DNA of 64,000 bases, taken from assembly GCF_900996225.1 (NCBI RefSeq), contig NZ_CAAJGL010000068.1, forward strand, positions 1,798,001 through 1,862,000. Reading direction: 5' to 3'. Under the pieces are notes generated by a model that was not told the origin of the DNA, did no database searches, and saw only the letters and a program-made list of their open reading frames with translations. Origin of the DNA: Paraburkholderia sp. BCC1884. Its GTDB lineage: Bacteria > Pseudomonadota > Gammaproteobacteria > Burkholderiales > Burkholderiaceae. Shown here one piece after another: positions 9,192-16,079 of this stretch (its first letter is position 1; every line of letters begins with the position of its first letter). A program made the translations under genes and the position numbers.

Positions 9192-10196
9192 ATGAAACTG
9201 ACTCGACTGAGCGCCGCGCTGGCGGCAGGCGTTCTTACTGTTGGCGTGATCGCTGCGGCGCACGCGGCGACCAACGAAACGATCGTCACGGTCGTCAAGG
9301 TGACGGGCATCAACTGGTTCAACCGGATGGACGACGGCGTGAAAGAGTTCGCCAAGGACAACCCCGGCGTGACTGCGTATCAAACCGGCCCCGGCCGCGC
9401 GGACGCGGCACAACAACTGAAGATCATCGAAGACCTGATCGCCAAGAAGGTCACGGCGATTGCCGTGGTGCCCTACGATCCGCCGACGCTCGAACCGGCG
9501 CTGAAGAAAGCGATGGATCGCGGCATCAAGGTGGTCACGCATGAAGCGGACAACGAGAAGAATACGATGGTCGACATCGAAGCCTTCGACAACACCGCCT
9601 ACGGCGCGGGCCTGAACGAACGTCTCGCCTCGTGCATGCACGACGACGGCAAATGGGCCGTGCTGGTCGGCTCGCTCGGCAGCCGCTCGCAGGTGCAATG
9701 GGCGGACGGCGGCATCGGTAACGCCAAAACCAGGTATCCGAAGATGGATCTGGTCGAACCGAAGCTCGAAACCAACAATGACGGCGAACGTGCCTATGAA
9801 GTCGCGAAGGAAGTGCTGCGCAAGCATCCCGACCTGAAGGGCTTCCAGGGCTCGTCCTCGCTCGACGTGATCGGCATCGGCCGTGCGGTGGAAGAGGCCG
9901 GCATGCAGGGCAAGATCTGCGTCTACGGCACGGGTCTGCCGACTGAAGCGGGCAAGTACCTCGAAAGCGGCGCGATCAACGGCATCGCTTTCTGGGATCC
10001 GAAGCTCGCAGGCATCGCGATGAACAAGATCGCCAAGATGCTGGTGGACGGCAAGACGGTCGAGAACGGCGCCGATCTCGGCATTCCGGGCTACACGAAA
10101 GTGACGGTCGCCAAAGGTCCGGGCAAGGGCATCATCGTGCGCGGTCAGGGTTGGGTGAACGTCGACAAGTCGAACTACAAACAGTATCCGTTCTGA
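9192..10196 (+). CDS. Periplasmic sugar/nucleoside-binding protein (LsrB/RhaS-like)
   Basis: 334 residues with a Sec signal peptide (residues 1-26, cleavage after AHA). The mature protein resembles LsrB- and rhamnose-type binding proteins: GINWFNRMDDGVKEF, GPGRADAAQQ, KVTAIAVVPYDPP, HEADN and GSLGSRSQVQWADGG. It delivers the ligand to the two flanking permeases. An excellent ribosome-binding site (AAAGGAGACATCGC) precedes the ATG. A perfect stem-loop immediately downstream could protect its 3' end and raise its level relative to the ATPase. The ligand is not readable from sequence; deoxyribose or a deoxynucleoside fits the operon. Confidence 0.88.
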   Translation: MKLTRLSAALAAGVLTVGVIAAAHAATNETIVTVVKVTGINWFNRMDDGVKEFAKDNPGVTAYQTGPGRADAAQQLKIIEDLIAKKVTAIAVVPYDPPTLEPALKKAMDRGIKVVTHEADNEKNTMVDIEAFDNTAYGAGLNERLASCMHDDGKWAVLVGSLGSRSQVQWADGGIGNAKTRYPKMDLVEPKLETNNDGERAYEVAKEVLRKHPDLKGFQGSSSLDVIGIGRAVEEAGMQGKICVYGTGLPTEAGKYLESGAINGIAFWDPKLAGIAMNKIAKMLVDGKTVENGADLGIPGYTKVTVAKGPGKGIIVRGQGWVNVDKSNYKQYPF

Positions 10197-10220
10197 GTTT
10201 CCTGCAGTACGTGTAACGAC

Positions 10221-10240
10221 GCGTGCCCGCAAGGGCACGC
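10221..10240 (+). promoter_or_regulatory. Intercistronic stem-loop after the binding-protein gene
   Basis: GCGTGCCC, loop GCAA, GGGCACGC: an 8-bp perfect GC-rich stem closed by a GNRA-type tetraloop, 25 bp after the binding-protein stop and 21 bp before the ATPase start. There is no U-tract, so it is more likely an mRNA 3'-end stabiliser or partial attenuator than a full terminator, as is common after binding-protein genes in importer operons. Confidence 0.6.
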
Positions 10241-10261
10241 CCTAACCTGCGACTCGCCACC

Positions 10262-11830
10262 ATGAATCAGGACGTCAGTTCACCGCAGTCATCCCCGTCA
10301 CCGCAAAGCGGCACGTCGCAAGCTTTCCTGCAGGTGGTCGGCGTGCACAAGCGCTTTACCGGCGTGCATGCGCTGCGCGGCGTGAGCCTCTCGTTCGAAC
10401 GCGGCCAGATCTATCACCTGCTCGGTGAGAACGGCTGTGGCAAGAGCACACTCATCAAGATCATCTCCGGTGCCCAGCCCCCGGACGAAGGCGAGCTCGT
10501 GATCGAAGGCGTGCGGCACGCGCGTCTCTCCGCGCTCGAATCGCTCGCGGCCGGCATCGAAACCGTCTATCAGGATCTCTCCCTGTTGCCGAACATGAGC
10601 GTGGCGGAAAACGTTGCGCTCACCTCGGAACTGGCCACGCACGCGGGCAAACTGGCCCGCACGTTCGATCGTCGTGCGCTCGCCAGCACCGCGGCCCGCG
10701 CGCTGACTTCGGTCGGCTTGCCCGGCGACGCCCAGTTTCAGGCCACGCTCGTCGAGCAATTGCCGCTGGCCACGCGGCAGCTCGTGGCGATTGCGCGCGC
10801 GATCGCCAGCGAGGCGAAGTTCGTCATCATGGACGAACCCACCACCTCGCTGACCCAGAAGGAAGTCGACAATCTGATTGCCGTGCTCGCCAAACTGCGC
10901 GCGCAGGGCGTCACCGTGCTGTTCGTGAGCCACAAGCTCGACGAGTGCTACGCGATCGGCGGCGAAGTCATCGTGTTGCGTGACGGCCAGAAAATGGCGC
11001 AAGGGCCGATCGCGCAATTCAGCAAGGAGCAGATCAGCGAGTTGATGACAGGACGGCATCTGTCGAACGAACGCTATCGCGAAGGCGCCTGCGAGCCGAA
11101 TGTCGTGCTCGACGTGCGCGGCTACACACGCAACGGCCAGTTCAGCGAGGTGTCGTTCGCTTTGCATGGCGGCGAAATTCTCGGCATCACCGGGCTGCTC
11201 GATTCGGGACGCAACGAACTCGCGCGCGCACTGGCAGGGGTCGCGCCCGCGCAATCCGGACAGGTGCTGCTCGACGGCAAGGCGATCGCATTGCGCACGC
11301 CGTCGGATGCGAAGGACCATCGGATCGGCTATGTGCCGGAAGACCGCCTGAACGAAGGGCTCTTTCTCGACAAACCGATTCGCGACAACGTCATCACCGC
11401 GATGATCTCCAGCCTGCGCGACCGTTTCGGACAGATCGACCGCAGCCGCGCGCAAGCGCTGGCGGAGCAGACGGTGAAGGATCTGCAGATCGCCACGCCC
11501 GGTGTGGATAAACCCGTGCAGTCGCTCTCCGGCGGCAACCAGCAGCGCGTGCTGATCGGCCGCTGGCTCGCCATCGATCCACGCGTGCTGATTCTGCATG
11601 GCCCTACCGTCGGCGTCGACGTCGGCTCGAAGGACATCATTTATCGCATCATGCAGCGGCTGTCGCAACGCGGCATCGGCATCATTCTCATCAGCGACGA
11701 TTTGCCTGAACTGCTGCAGAACTGCGATCGCATTCTGATGATGAAGAAAGGCCGCGTGGCCGACGAATATCGGGCCGATGCCTTGAGCGAAGCCGATCTG
11801 TATCACGCGCTGCTGTCGGAAGCGGCATAA
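10262..11830 (+). CDS. ABC sugar importer ATPase, two nucleotide-binding domains
   Basis: 522 residues from the ATG that begins MNQDVSSPQ. An in-frame GTG 39 bp upstream falls within the stem-loop region and is less likely. The N-terminal domain has Walker A GENGCGKST, QDLSLLPNMSVAEN at the Q-loop and Walker B FVIMDEPTTSL. The C-terminal domain has GLLDSGRNE in place of Walker A, LSGGNQQRV and ILHGPTVGVDVG. The last of these has His-Gly where Asp-Glu is expected in Walker B, so the second site is probably non-hydrolytic. It energises the two-permease importer. Confidence 0.9.
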   Translation: MNQDVSSPQSSPSPQSGTSQAFLQVVGVHKRFTGVHALRGVSLSFERGQIYHLLGENGCGKSTLIKIISGAQPPDEGELVIEGVRHARLSALESLAAGIETVYQDLSLLPNMSVAENVALTSELATHAGKLARTFDRRALASTAARALTSVGLPGDAQFQATLVEQLPLATRQLVAIARAIASEAKFVIMDEPTTSLTQKEVDNLIAVLAKLRAQGVTVLFVSHKLDECYAIGGEVIVLRDGQKMAQGPIAQFSKEQISELMTGRHLSNERYREGACEPNVVLDVRGYTRNGQFSEVSFALHGGEILGITGLLDSGRNELARALAGVAPAQSGQVLLDGKAIALRTPSDAKDHRIGYVPEDRLNEGLFLDKPIRDNVITAMISSLRDRFGQIDRSRAQALAEQTVKDLQIATPGVDKPVQSLSGGNQQRVLIGRWLAIDPRVLILHGPTVGVDVGSKDIIYRIMQRLSQRGIGIILISDDLPELLQNCDRILMMKKGRVADEYRADALSEADLYHALLSEAA

Positions 11831-11845
11831 AGGACGTTCCCACCC

Positions 11846-12904
11846 ATGAACTCGCGCATCGATTCGCGCCTGAACCAGACCATGACCACCCCGACCGTCG
11901 TCGAAGTCGCCCCCGAGGTCAAGCCGCCGAGCTTGCGGGCCAAGCTCGCCCGCAATCCCGAATGGTTCACCGCCGCTTTGATCGTGGTGACGTGCCTGAT
12001 TGTCGGCGCGATCAATCCACGTTTTTTCCAGTTGGCCACGTTGTTCGATCTGCTGCACTCGGCCACCACCATGTCGCTGTTCGCGCTGGGCACGCTCGTG
12101 GTGCTCGCCTCCGGCGGGATCGACGTGTCGTTCACGGCGATTGCCGCGCTGACCATGTACGGCATCACCAAGGCCGTGTTCGCCTGGTGGCCCGATGCGC
12201 CATTTGCGCTGATTCTGATTACCGGTGCGCTGGGCGGTGTCGTGCTGGGCATCGTCAACGGCTTGCTGGTGCATCGACTGAAAGCGCCTTCGCTGATCGT
12301 CACGATCGGCACGCAATATCTTTATCGTGGCTTGCTGTTGACGTTTATCGGCACGTCGTTCTTCATGAATATCCCGCACAGCATGGATCGCTTCGGGCGC
12401 ATTCCGCTGTTTTTCTATCACACGAGTGATGGTTTGCGCGCCGTGCTGCCAATTTCGGTGGTGGCGCTGGTGGCTGCGGCGGTGCTCACCTGGTGGCTGT
12501 TGAATCGCACGATGATGGGTCGCGGCGTCTACGCGATGGGCGGCAGTCTCGCGATTGCCGAGCGGCTCGGCTACAACCTGCGCGCGATCCATCTGTTCGT
12601 GTTCGGCTACACGGGGATGCTTGCCGGCATCGCGGGCATCCTGCACGTCTCGAACAACCGGCTCGCAAATCCGTTCGACCTGGTGGGCTCGGAACTCGAT
12701 GTGATCGCGGCGGTGATTCTGGGCGGTGCACGCATAACGGGCGGCACGGGGACGGTGGCGGGCACCTTGCTCGGCGTGGTGCTGGTCACGCTGATCAATA
12801 GCGTGCTGATTCTGGTCGGCGTGCCGAGTACCTGGCAGAAGGTGATTATCGGCGCGTTCATTCTGATCGCCGGGACGCTGTTTGCTTTGCAGCGCAAGAA
12901 CTGA
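11846..12904 (+). CDS. ABC sugar importer permease 2 (RbsC family)
   Basis: A 352-residue membrane protein with about 40 polar residues before the first transmembrane segment, SGGIDVSFTAIAALTMYG near residue 90 and AAVILGGARITGGTGT near residue 290. It is clearly related to, but distinct from, the permease encoded earlier in the operon, implying a heterodimeric channel. It lies 15 bp after the ATPase gene and is the last gene of the operon, ending before a perfect inverted repeat. Confidence 0.9.
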   Translation: MNSRIDSRLNQTMTTPTVVEVAPEVKPPSLRAKLARNPEWFTAALIVVTCLIVGAINPRFFQLATLFDLLHSATTMSLFALGTLVVLASGGIDVSFTAIAALTMYGITKAVFAWWPDAPFALILITGALGGVVLGIVNGLLVHRLKAPSLIVTIGTQYLYRGLLLTFIGTSFFMNIPHSMDRFGRIPLFFYHTSDGLRAVLPISVVALVAAAVLTWWLLNRTMMGRGVYAMGGSLAIAERLGYNLRAIHLFVFGYTGMLAGIAGILHVSNNRLANPFDLVGSELDVIAAVILGGARITGGTGTVAGTLLGVVLVTLINSVLILVGVPSTWQKVIIGAFILIAGTLFALQRKN

Positions 12905-12913
12905 TGCGAAAGC

Positions 12914-12939
12914 GCATGGAACGCGAGAGCGTTCCATGC
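12914..12939. terminator. Perfect inverted repeat between convergent genes, probable bidirectional terminator
   Basis: GCATGGAACGC, loop GAGA, GCGTTCCATGC: 11 perfect base pairs lying in the 48-bp gap between the end of the importer operon and the end of the converging deoR-type gene. No clear U-tract follows on either side, so termination would rest on the strength of the stem. A protein-binding palindrome is possible but less likely in this convergent position. Confidence 0.55.
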
Positions 12940-12952
12940 TGGACGTCAGCGC

Positions 12953-13678
12953 TTAACGACGCTTGCGGTGATCTTGGCCTTTCTCGGTGATGATCGAATC
13001 GAAGTCGTCGACTTGCGAGAAGCGCACGGCTTTCACTACACCGAATTTGCTTTGATCCACCACCAGATGACGCTCGACCGCACTCGCCATCGCGGCCTGC
13101 TTGAGCGCCACCTCATGAAAATTCCAGCAGGTCACGCCGCGCGCCGCGTCCACGCCGCCTGCTGAAATGAAGGCCTTGTTGATGCCCATGCGGCGCAGCA
13201 TCTCCAGACTCTCTTCGCCGGCGAACGAATCCGACGAGGGCACATAAACGCCGCCCAGCAGAATCATTCGCACATTCGGCTTGCGCCGCAAAATTTCCGC
13301 GACGTTCAACGAGTAGCAAACGACTGTCACGTGCCGTTCCACCGGAATCAGTCGGGCCAGCGTGGTAAGGGTCGTGCCGCAGTCGATGAACAGCGTTTCG
13401 TTATCGCCGATCAGTCCCGCCGCCACCGCCGACGCTTCGGCCTTGGCCTGCGCGAAGTGGTCTTTTTCTTCTTCGAGTGAGTAGCCGGCGTTGTTGGGAA
13501 CGTCGGTTGCGCTGACGATATAGCCGCCGAGATACGTGAACCGTTCCGGACTGCCTGCGATGTCGCGCCGCACGGTCATCTCCGAAACGCCTAGCAGGGC
13601 GGCGGCGTCGCGCAGGCGCATCACGTTTTGCCTGGCCAGCGCATCGGCGAGGGCGCGGAGGCGGTCGGGTTTCAGCAT
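12953..13678 (-). CDS. DeoR-family transcriptional regulator
   Basis: 241 residues. The N-terminal DeoR helix-turn-helix covers roughly residues 18-42 (RLRDAAALLGVSEMTVRRDI). The C-terminal sugar-phosphate-sensing domain, related to ribose-5-phosphate isomerase, shows FIDCGTTLTTLARL and KAFISAGGVD. Such proteins repress sugar operons until a phosphorylated intermediate binds. Here it converges on the deoC-transporter operon, which it probably controls, with deoxyribose-5-phosphate as a plausible inducer. It is transcribed from its own promoter, which has a consensus -10. Confidence 0.88.
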   Translation of the reverse strand: MLKPDRLRALADALARQNVMRLRDAAALLGVSEMTVRRDIAGSPERFTYLGGYIVSATDVPNNAGYSLEEEKDHFAQAKAEASAVAAGLIGDNETLFIDCGTTLTTLARLIPVERHVTVVCYSLNVAEILRRKPNVRMILLGGVYVPSSDSFAGEESLEMLRRMGINKAFISAGGVDAARGVTCWNFHEVALKQAAMASAVERHLVVDQSKFGVVKAVRFSQVDDFDSIITEKGQDHRKRR

Positions 13679-13735
13679 GGAGGTCCTGTCGCGCAGTGTG
13701 GAGGGGCGTTATGTTTTGTTCGAGTTGATGAAAGG

Positions 13736-13741
13736 ATTATA
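13736..13741 (-). promoter_or_regulatory. Promoter -10 of the DeoR-family gene
   Basis: On the minus strand this reads TATAAT, a perfect sigma-70 -10 hexamer, about 58 bp upstream of the regulator's ATG in an otherwise GC-rich gap. No good -35 hexamer is seen 16-18 bp upstream, so the promoter may be weak or assisted. Confidence 0.5.
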
Positions 13742-13888
13742 ACAAGAGCTGGTCCGCGCGGCGAGTGCGGCGTGAGGCAGGGATGCCTGCCGTGGCGTCG
13801 ATTTGTTGGTATAAAGTAGGTCGGCGACCGCGATGCGGCGCGATGGATGTGCATCACCTCCACTGTTCCTTATGGGTCTGCCTCCGCG

Positions 13889-14848
13889 ATGAAATACAAG
13901 GACTATTACGAGCTTCTCGGCCTCGAGCGCGCTGCGTCGCAGGACGACATCAAGCGGTCGTATCGCAAGCTCGCGCGCAAGTATCACCCTGACGTCAGCA
14001 AGCTCGACGACGCGGAGGAGCGCTTCAAGGAACTCGGCGAGGCTTACGAGGTGCTCAAGGACCCCGAGAAGCGCGCCGCCTACGATCGCCTCGGCAGCGA
14101 CTGGCGCAACGGCCAGGACTTTCAGCCGCCGCCGAACTGGGACGAGGGCTTCGAGTTCCGTGGCGCGGGCGGCCAGAGCGGCATGCATGGCGAGCCGCAC
14201 GACTTCAACGATTTCTTCGGTTCGATGTTCGGCGACGCGCGCGCCCAGCACGGCCAGCATGCGCGTCACAGACCGTTCGAAGCGCGTGGCGAAGATCATC
14301 ACGCGAAAGTGCTGATCGATCTCGAAGACGCTTATCGCGGCGCGCAGCGCTCCATTTCGCTGCAAGTGCCGGTGGTCGATGCGCAAGGCCATGTCGCGCT
14401 CGAATCGCGCACGCTCGACGTCACCATTCCCAAGGGCATTCGCGAGGGCCAGCATCTGAGGCTCGCGGGGCAGGGCGGACCGGGCACGACACCCGAAAAC
14501 GCCGGCGATCTTTATCTCGAGATCGGCTTTCGCGAGCATCCGCGTTTTCGCGTGGATGGCCGCGACGTCTCGATCGAATTGCCGGTCGCGCCCTGGGAAG
14601 CCGCGCTCGGCGCACCGATCGCGGTGCCCACCCCCGACGGCACGGTCGAGATGACCGTGCCGGCCGGTTCGGCCGGCGGCCGGCGTTTGCGTCTCAGAGG
14701 CAAGGGCATCCCCGCCAACCCGCCCGGCGACCTCTACGTGGTGTTGAATATCGTGCTGCCGCCCGCCGACAACGAGTCGTCGAAAGCGGCTTACGAGGCG
14801 ATGCGCCTCGCGTTCAACTTCGATCCGCGCGCGCACTTTTATGGGTGA
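13889..14848 (+). CDS. cbpA: CbpA-type DnaJ co-chaperone
   Basis: 319 residues. Residues 1-70 are a J domain with the HPD motif at 33-35 (KYHPDVSK), which stimulates DnaK ATPase. Then come a Gly/Phe-containing linker and the two beta-barrel substrate-binding domains of class II J-proteins (RSISLQVPVVDAQG, then EIGFREHPRFRVDGRDVS). The cysteine zinc fingers of DnaJ are absent, as expected for CbpA. The modulator gene cbpM overlaps its stop codon, the usual arrangement. A TATAAA at about 13810 could be part of its promoter. Confidence 0.93.
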   Translation: MKYKDYYELLGLERAASQDDIKRSYRKLARKYHPDVSKLDDAEERFKELGEAYEVLKDPEKRAAYDRLGSDWRNGQDFQPPPNWDEGFEFRGAGGQSGMHGEPHDFNDFFGSMFGDARAQHGQHARHRPFEARGEDHHAKVLIDLEDAYRGAQRSISLQVPVVDAQGHVALESRTLDVTIPKGIREGQHLRLAGQGGPGTTPENAGDLYLEIGFREHPRFRVDGRDVSIELPVAPWEAALGAPIAVPTPDGTVEMTVPAGSAGGRRLRLRGKGIPANPPGDLYVVLNIVLPPADNESSKAAYEAMRLAFNFDPRAHFYG

Positions 14849-15165
14849 TCATCGTGAAAGAGACTAATACGACGACCTGGTTGCAAGGGCAGATTGTCGA
14901 TGACAACCTCGAGTTCACGCTCGTCGAACTCAGCCGCGCAAGCGGGGCCACGGAAGACGAATTGACGCTGTGGGTCGCCGAGGGCGTGTGCGAGCCGGTC
15001 GGAACGCAACCCGAAGAGTGGCGCTTCAGCGGCACGGCGCTGCGGCGCGCGCGCACGGCGCAGCGGCTCACGCACGGCCTTCAGATCAATGCGCCCGGCG
15101 TCGCGCTGGCCCTCGATCTGCTCGACGAGATCGCGGCGTTACGTGCGCGAGTCAAGCGCCGGTAG
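14845..15165 (+). CDS. cbpM: Chaperone modulator CbpM
   Basis: 106 residues if read from the GTG that overlaps the cbpA stop (GTGA); a second GTG three codons later is also possible. It has the CbpM/MerR-like fold pattern: a short beta start, then LDDNLEFTLVELSRASGATEDELTLW-type helices (DNLEFTLVELSRASGA is directly seen), GVCEPVG, RFSGTALRRARTAQRL and GVALALDLLDEIAALRARV. CbpM binds the J domain of CbpA and inhibits its activity. The pairing with cbpA makes the assignment secure. Confidence 0.85.
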   Translation: MIIVKETNTTTWLQGQIVDDNLEFTLVELSRASGATEDELTLWVAEGVCEPVGTQPEEWRFSGTALRRARTAQRLTHGLQINAPGVALALDLLDEIAALRARVKRR

Positions 15166-15189
15166 ACATCCCCGCTCATTTTGCGAGGC

Positions 15190-15214
15190 ACGCCCGCTTT
15201 GGGCGTCGATATTT
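15190..15214 (+). terminator. Probable terminator of cbpA-cbpM
   Basis: ACGCCC, loop GCTTT, GGGCGT, then CGATATTTT: a 6-bp GC stem followed by a partly T-rich stretch 25 bp after cbpM. It is weak but well placed, immediately before the marR promoter. Confidence 0.4.
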
Positions 15215-15246
15215 TAGTTGCCTTGCTAATCATATTGCGTTCTAAT
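15215..15246 (+). promoter_or_regulatory. marR promoter overlapped by a MarR-type operator half-palindrome
   Basis: TTGCCT (15218-15223), a 17-bp spacer and TCTAAT (15241-15246) make a good sigma-70 promoter. The stretch TAGTTGCCTTGCTAATCA at 15215-15232 covers its -35 and resembles the palindromic site found again just after marR. Binding there would block RNA polymerase, so autorepression is likely. The expected start of transcription (about 15252-15254) coincides with the marR ATG, which implies a leaderless transcript. Confidence 0.6.
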
Positions 15247-15252
15247 CTTCTT

Positions 15253-15669
15253 ATGTTCGATCATTGCCTTTACTTCAATTCGTCCGCGTTGATGCGCCTC
15301 GTCGAGCGCGAATGGGCTTCAGCGTATGCGCCTTTCGGGCTGACGCCGGCGCAGGGATTCGTGCTGCGCGTCGTGCTGGCCTCGCCCGGATGTCTCGGCA
15401 GCGAGGTGGCGGACTTGCTGGGCATTGCCCGTCCCACGGCCACGCGATTGATCGACAACCTGGGTGACAAGGGTCTGGTCGAGCGCCGTCAAGGCGAGGC
15501 CGACGGCCGCGAGTGGTATGTCTTTCCCACCCGCGCGGGAAAAGCGCTCGACAAGCCGATCAACGCAGCGAGCGCCGCGATTGCGAAGGCATTGCGCGAG
15601 AAGCTCGGGGCGGATCTGTTCGGAACCACGGTTGCCAATATGCATAGCGTTAGAAAAGCGTTGTCGTGA
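15253..15669 (+). CDS. MarR-family transcriptional regulator
   Basis: 138 residues starting MFDHCLYFNSSALMRL, a start shared by many members of this subfamily; the codon has no Shine-Dalgarno sequence. The winged helix lies around residues 40-100: GFVLRVVLASPGCLG, SEVADLLGIARPTATRLID and the wing VERRQGEADGREWYVFPT. MarR proteins bind as dimers to palindromes and release DNA on ligand binding. Two similar sites flank the gene, one over its own promoter and one before the next ORF. The ligand and wider targets are unknown. Confidence 0.88.
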   Translation: MFDHCLYFNSSALMRLVEREWASAYAPFGLTPAQGFVLRVVLASPGCLGSEVADLLGIARPTATRLIDNLGDKGLVERRQGEADGREWYVFPTRAGKALDKPINAASAAIAKALREKLGADLFGTTVANMHSVRKALS

Positions 15670-15685
15670 CGGCAGCGTTTTTTTT
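15659..15685 (+). terminator. Rho-independent terminator overlapping the marR stop codon
   Basis: CGTTGTCG, loop TGA, CGGCAGCG, followed by eight T residues. The stem is 8 bp including G-U pairs, and the 3-nt loop is exactly the marR stop codon. The left arm therefore encodes the last residues of MarR. The U-tract makes intrinsic termination convincing. Confidence 0.8.
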
Positions 15686-15691
15686 GATCAA

Positions 15692-15709
15692 TAGTTGTCA
15701 TGCTAACTA
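15692..15709. promoter_or_regulatory. MarR-type palindromic operator
   Basis: TAGTTGTCATGCTAACTA is an 18-bp palindrome with 14 of 18 positions symmetric (TAGTT..CATG..AACTA), the form typical of MarR-family operators. It shares TAGTTG-C-TGCTAA with the site over the marR promoter and lies 13 bp before the next start codon, right after the marR terminator. Confidence 0.65.
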
Positions 15710-15722
15710 AATGGGAAGACTG

Positions 15723-15995
15723 ATGAATCACTCATCGACGTCGTGCGCGAAGACCAGCCGAAGTGCGCGCGAGCAAGTAGAAAGAGGCCGATGGATTGTC
15801 GGTCTGCTGGTGACGCTGGTGGTCGTCGCTGCATTCGTTGCAGCGGTTGCGTACGCGCCGGCAAGCATTCGTGCAAATAACGCGCTGTGTCTGCAGCAAC
15901 TCGCGAATGAGGAGCACACGAGTCTGGAGGCGTTTTTTCAGAATCCGGTCGAGCAGGATGCCTTGGTGCAAGCGGTTGCCGTTTGTGCGCGCTGA
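15723..15995 (+). CDS. Small single-span membrane protein of unknown function
   Basis: 90 residues from the ATG that follows GGGAAG at a good distance; an ATG 12 bp earlier lies inside the regulatory palindrome's flank. A polar N-terminus of about 26 residues precedes a strong transmembrane helix (IVGLLVTLVVVAAFVAAVAY, about residues 29-48), then about 40 mostly polar residues with two Cys. I recognise no family. The MarR-type operator immediately upstream suggests control by the adjacent regulator. The gene ends before a long hairpin shared with the converging catalase-like gene. Confidence 0.6.
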   Translation: MNHSSTSCAKTSRSAREQVERGRWIVGLLVTLVVVAAFVAAVAYAPASIRANNALCLQQLANEEHTSLEAFFQNPVEQDALVQAVAVCAR

Positions 15996-16029
15996 AGGGA
16001 CCGGCGCAGGATGATCTGCCGGCCGACCT

Positions 16030-16062
16030 GGCGATAGCGTGCGGGAGAACCGCACGATCGCC
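16030..16062. terminator. Long hairpin between convergent genes, probable bidirectional terminator
   Basis: GGCGAT-AGC-GTGCGG, loop GAGAA, CCGCAC-G-ATCGCC: two 6-bp perfect stems separated by a 3/1-nt internal loop. It sits in the 84-bp gap between the small membrane-protein gene and the end of the catalase-like gene, where a terminator for both is expected. There is no U-tract. Confidence 0.5.
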
Positions 16063-16079
16063 ACGTTCTCGCCACTTTG

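Noticed and set aside
8049..10238. 729-codon minus-strand frame opposite the permease and binding-protein genes
   Set aside because: It crosses two genes with strong homology signals on the other strand and has no supporting start site.
10298..12937. 879-codon minus-strand frame across the importer ATPase and permease genes
   Set aside because: It spans two well-supported plus-strand genes and their gap, has no ribosome-binding site and encodes a His/Arg/Gln-rich product typical of antisense frames.
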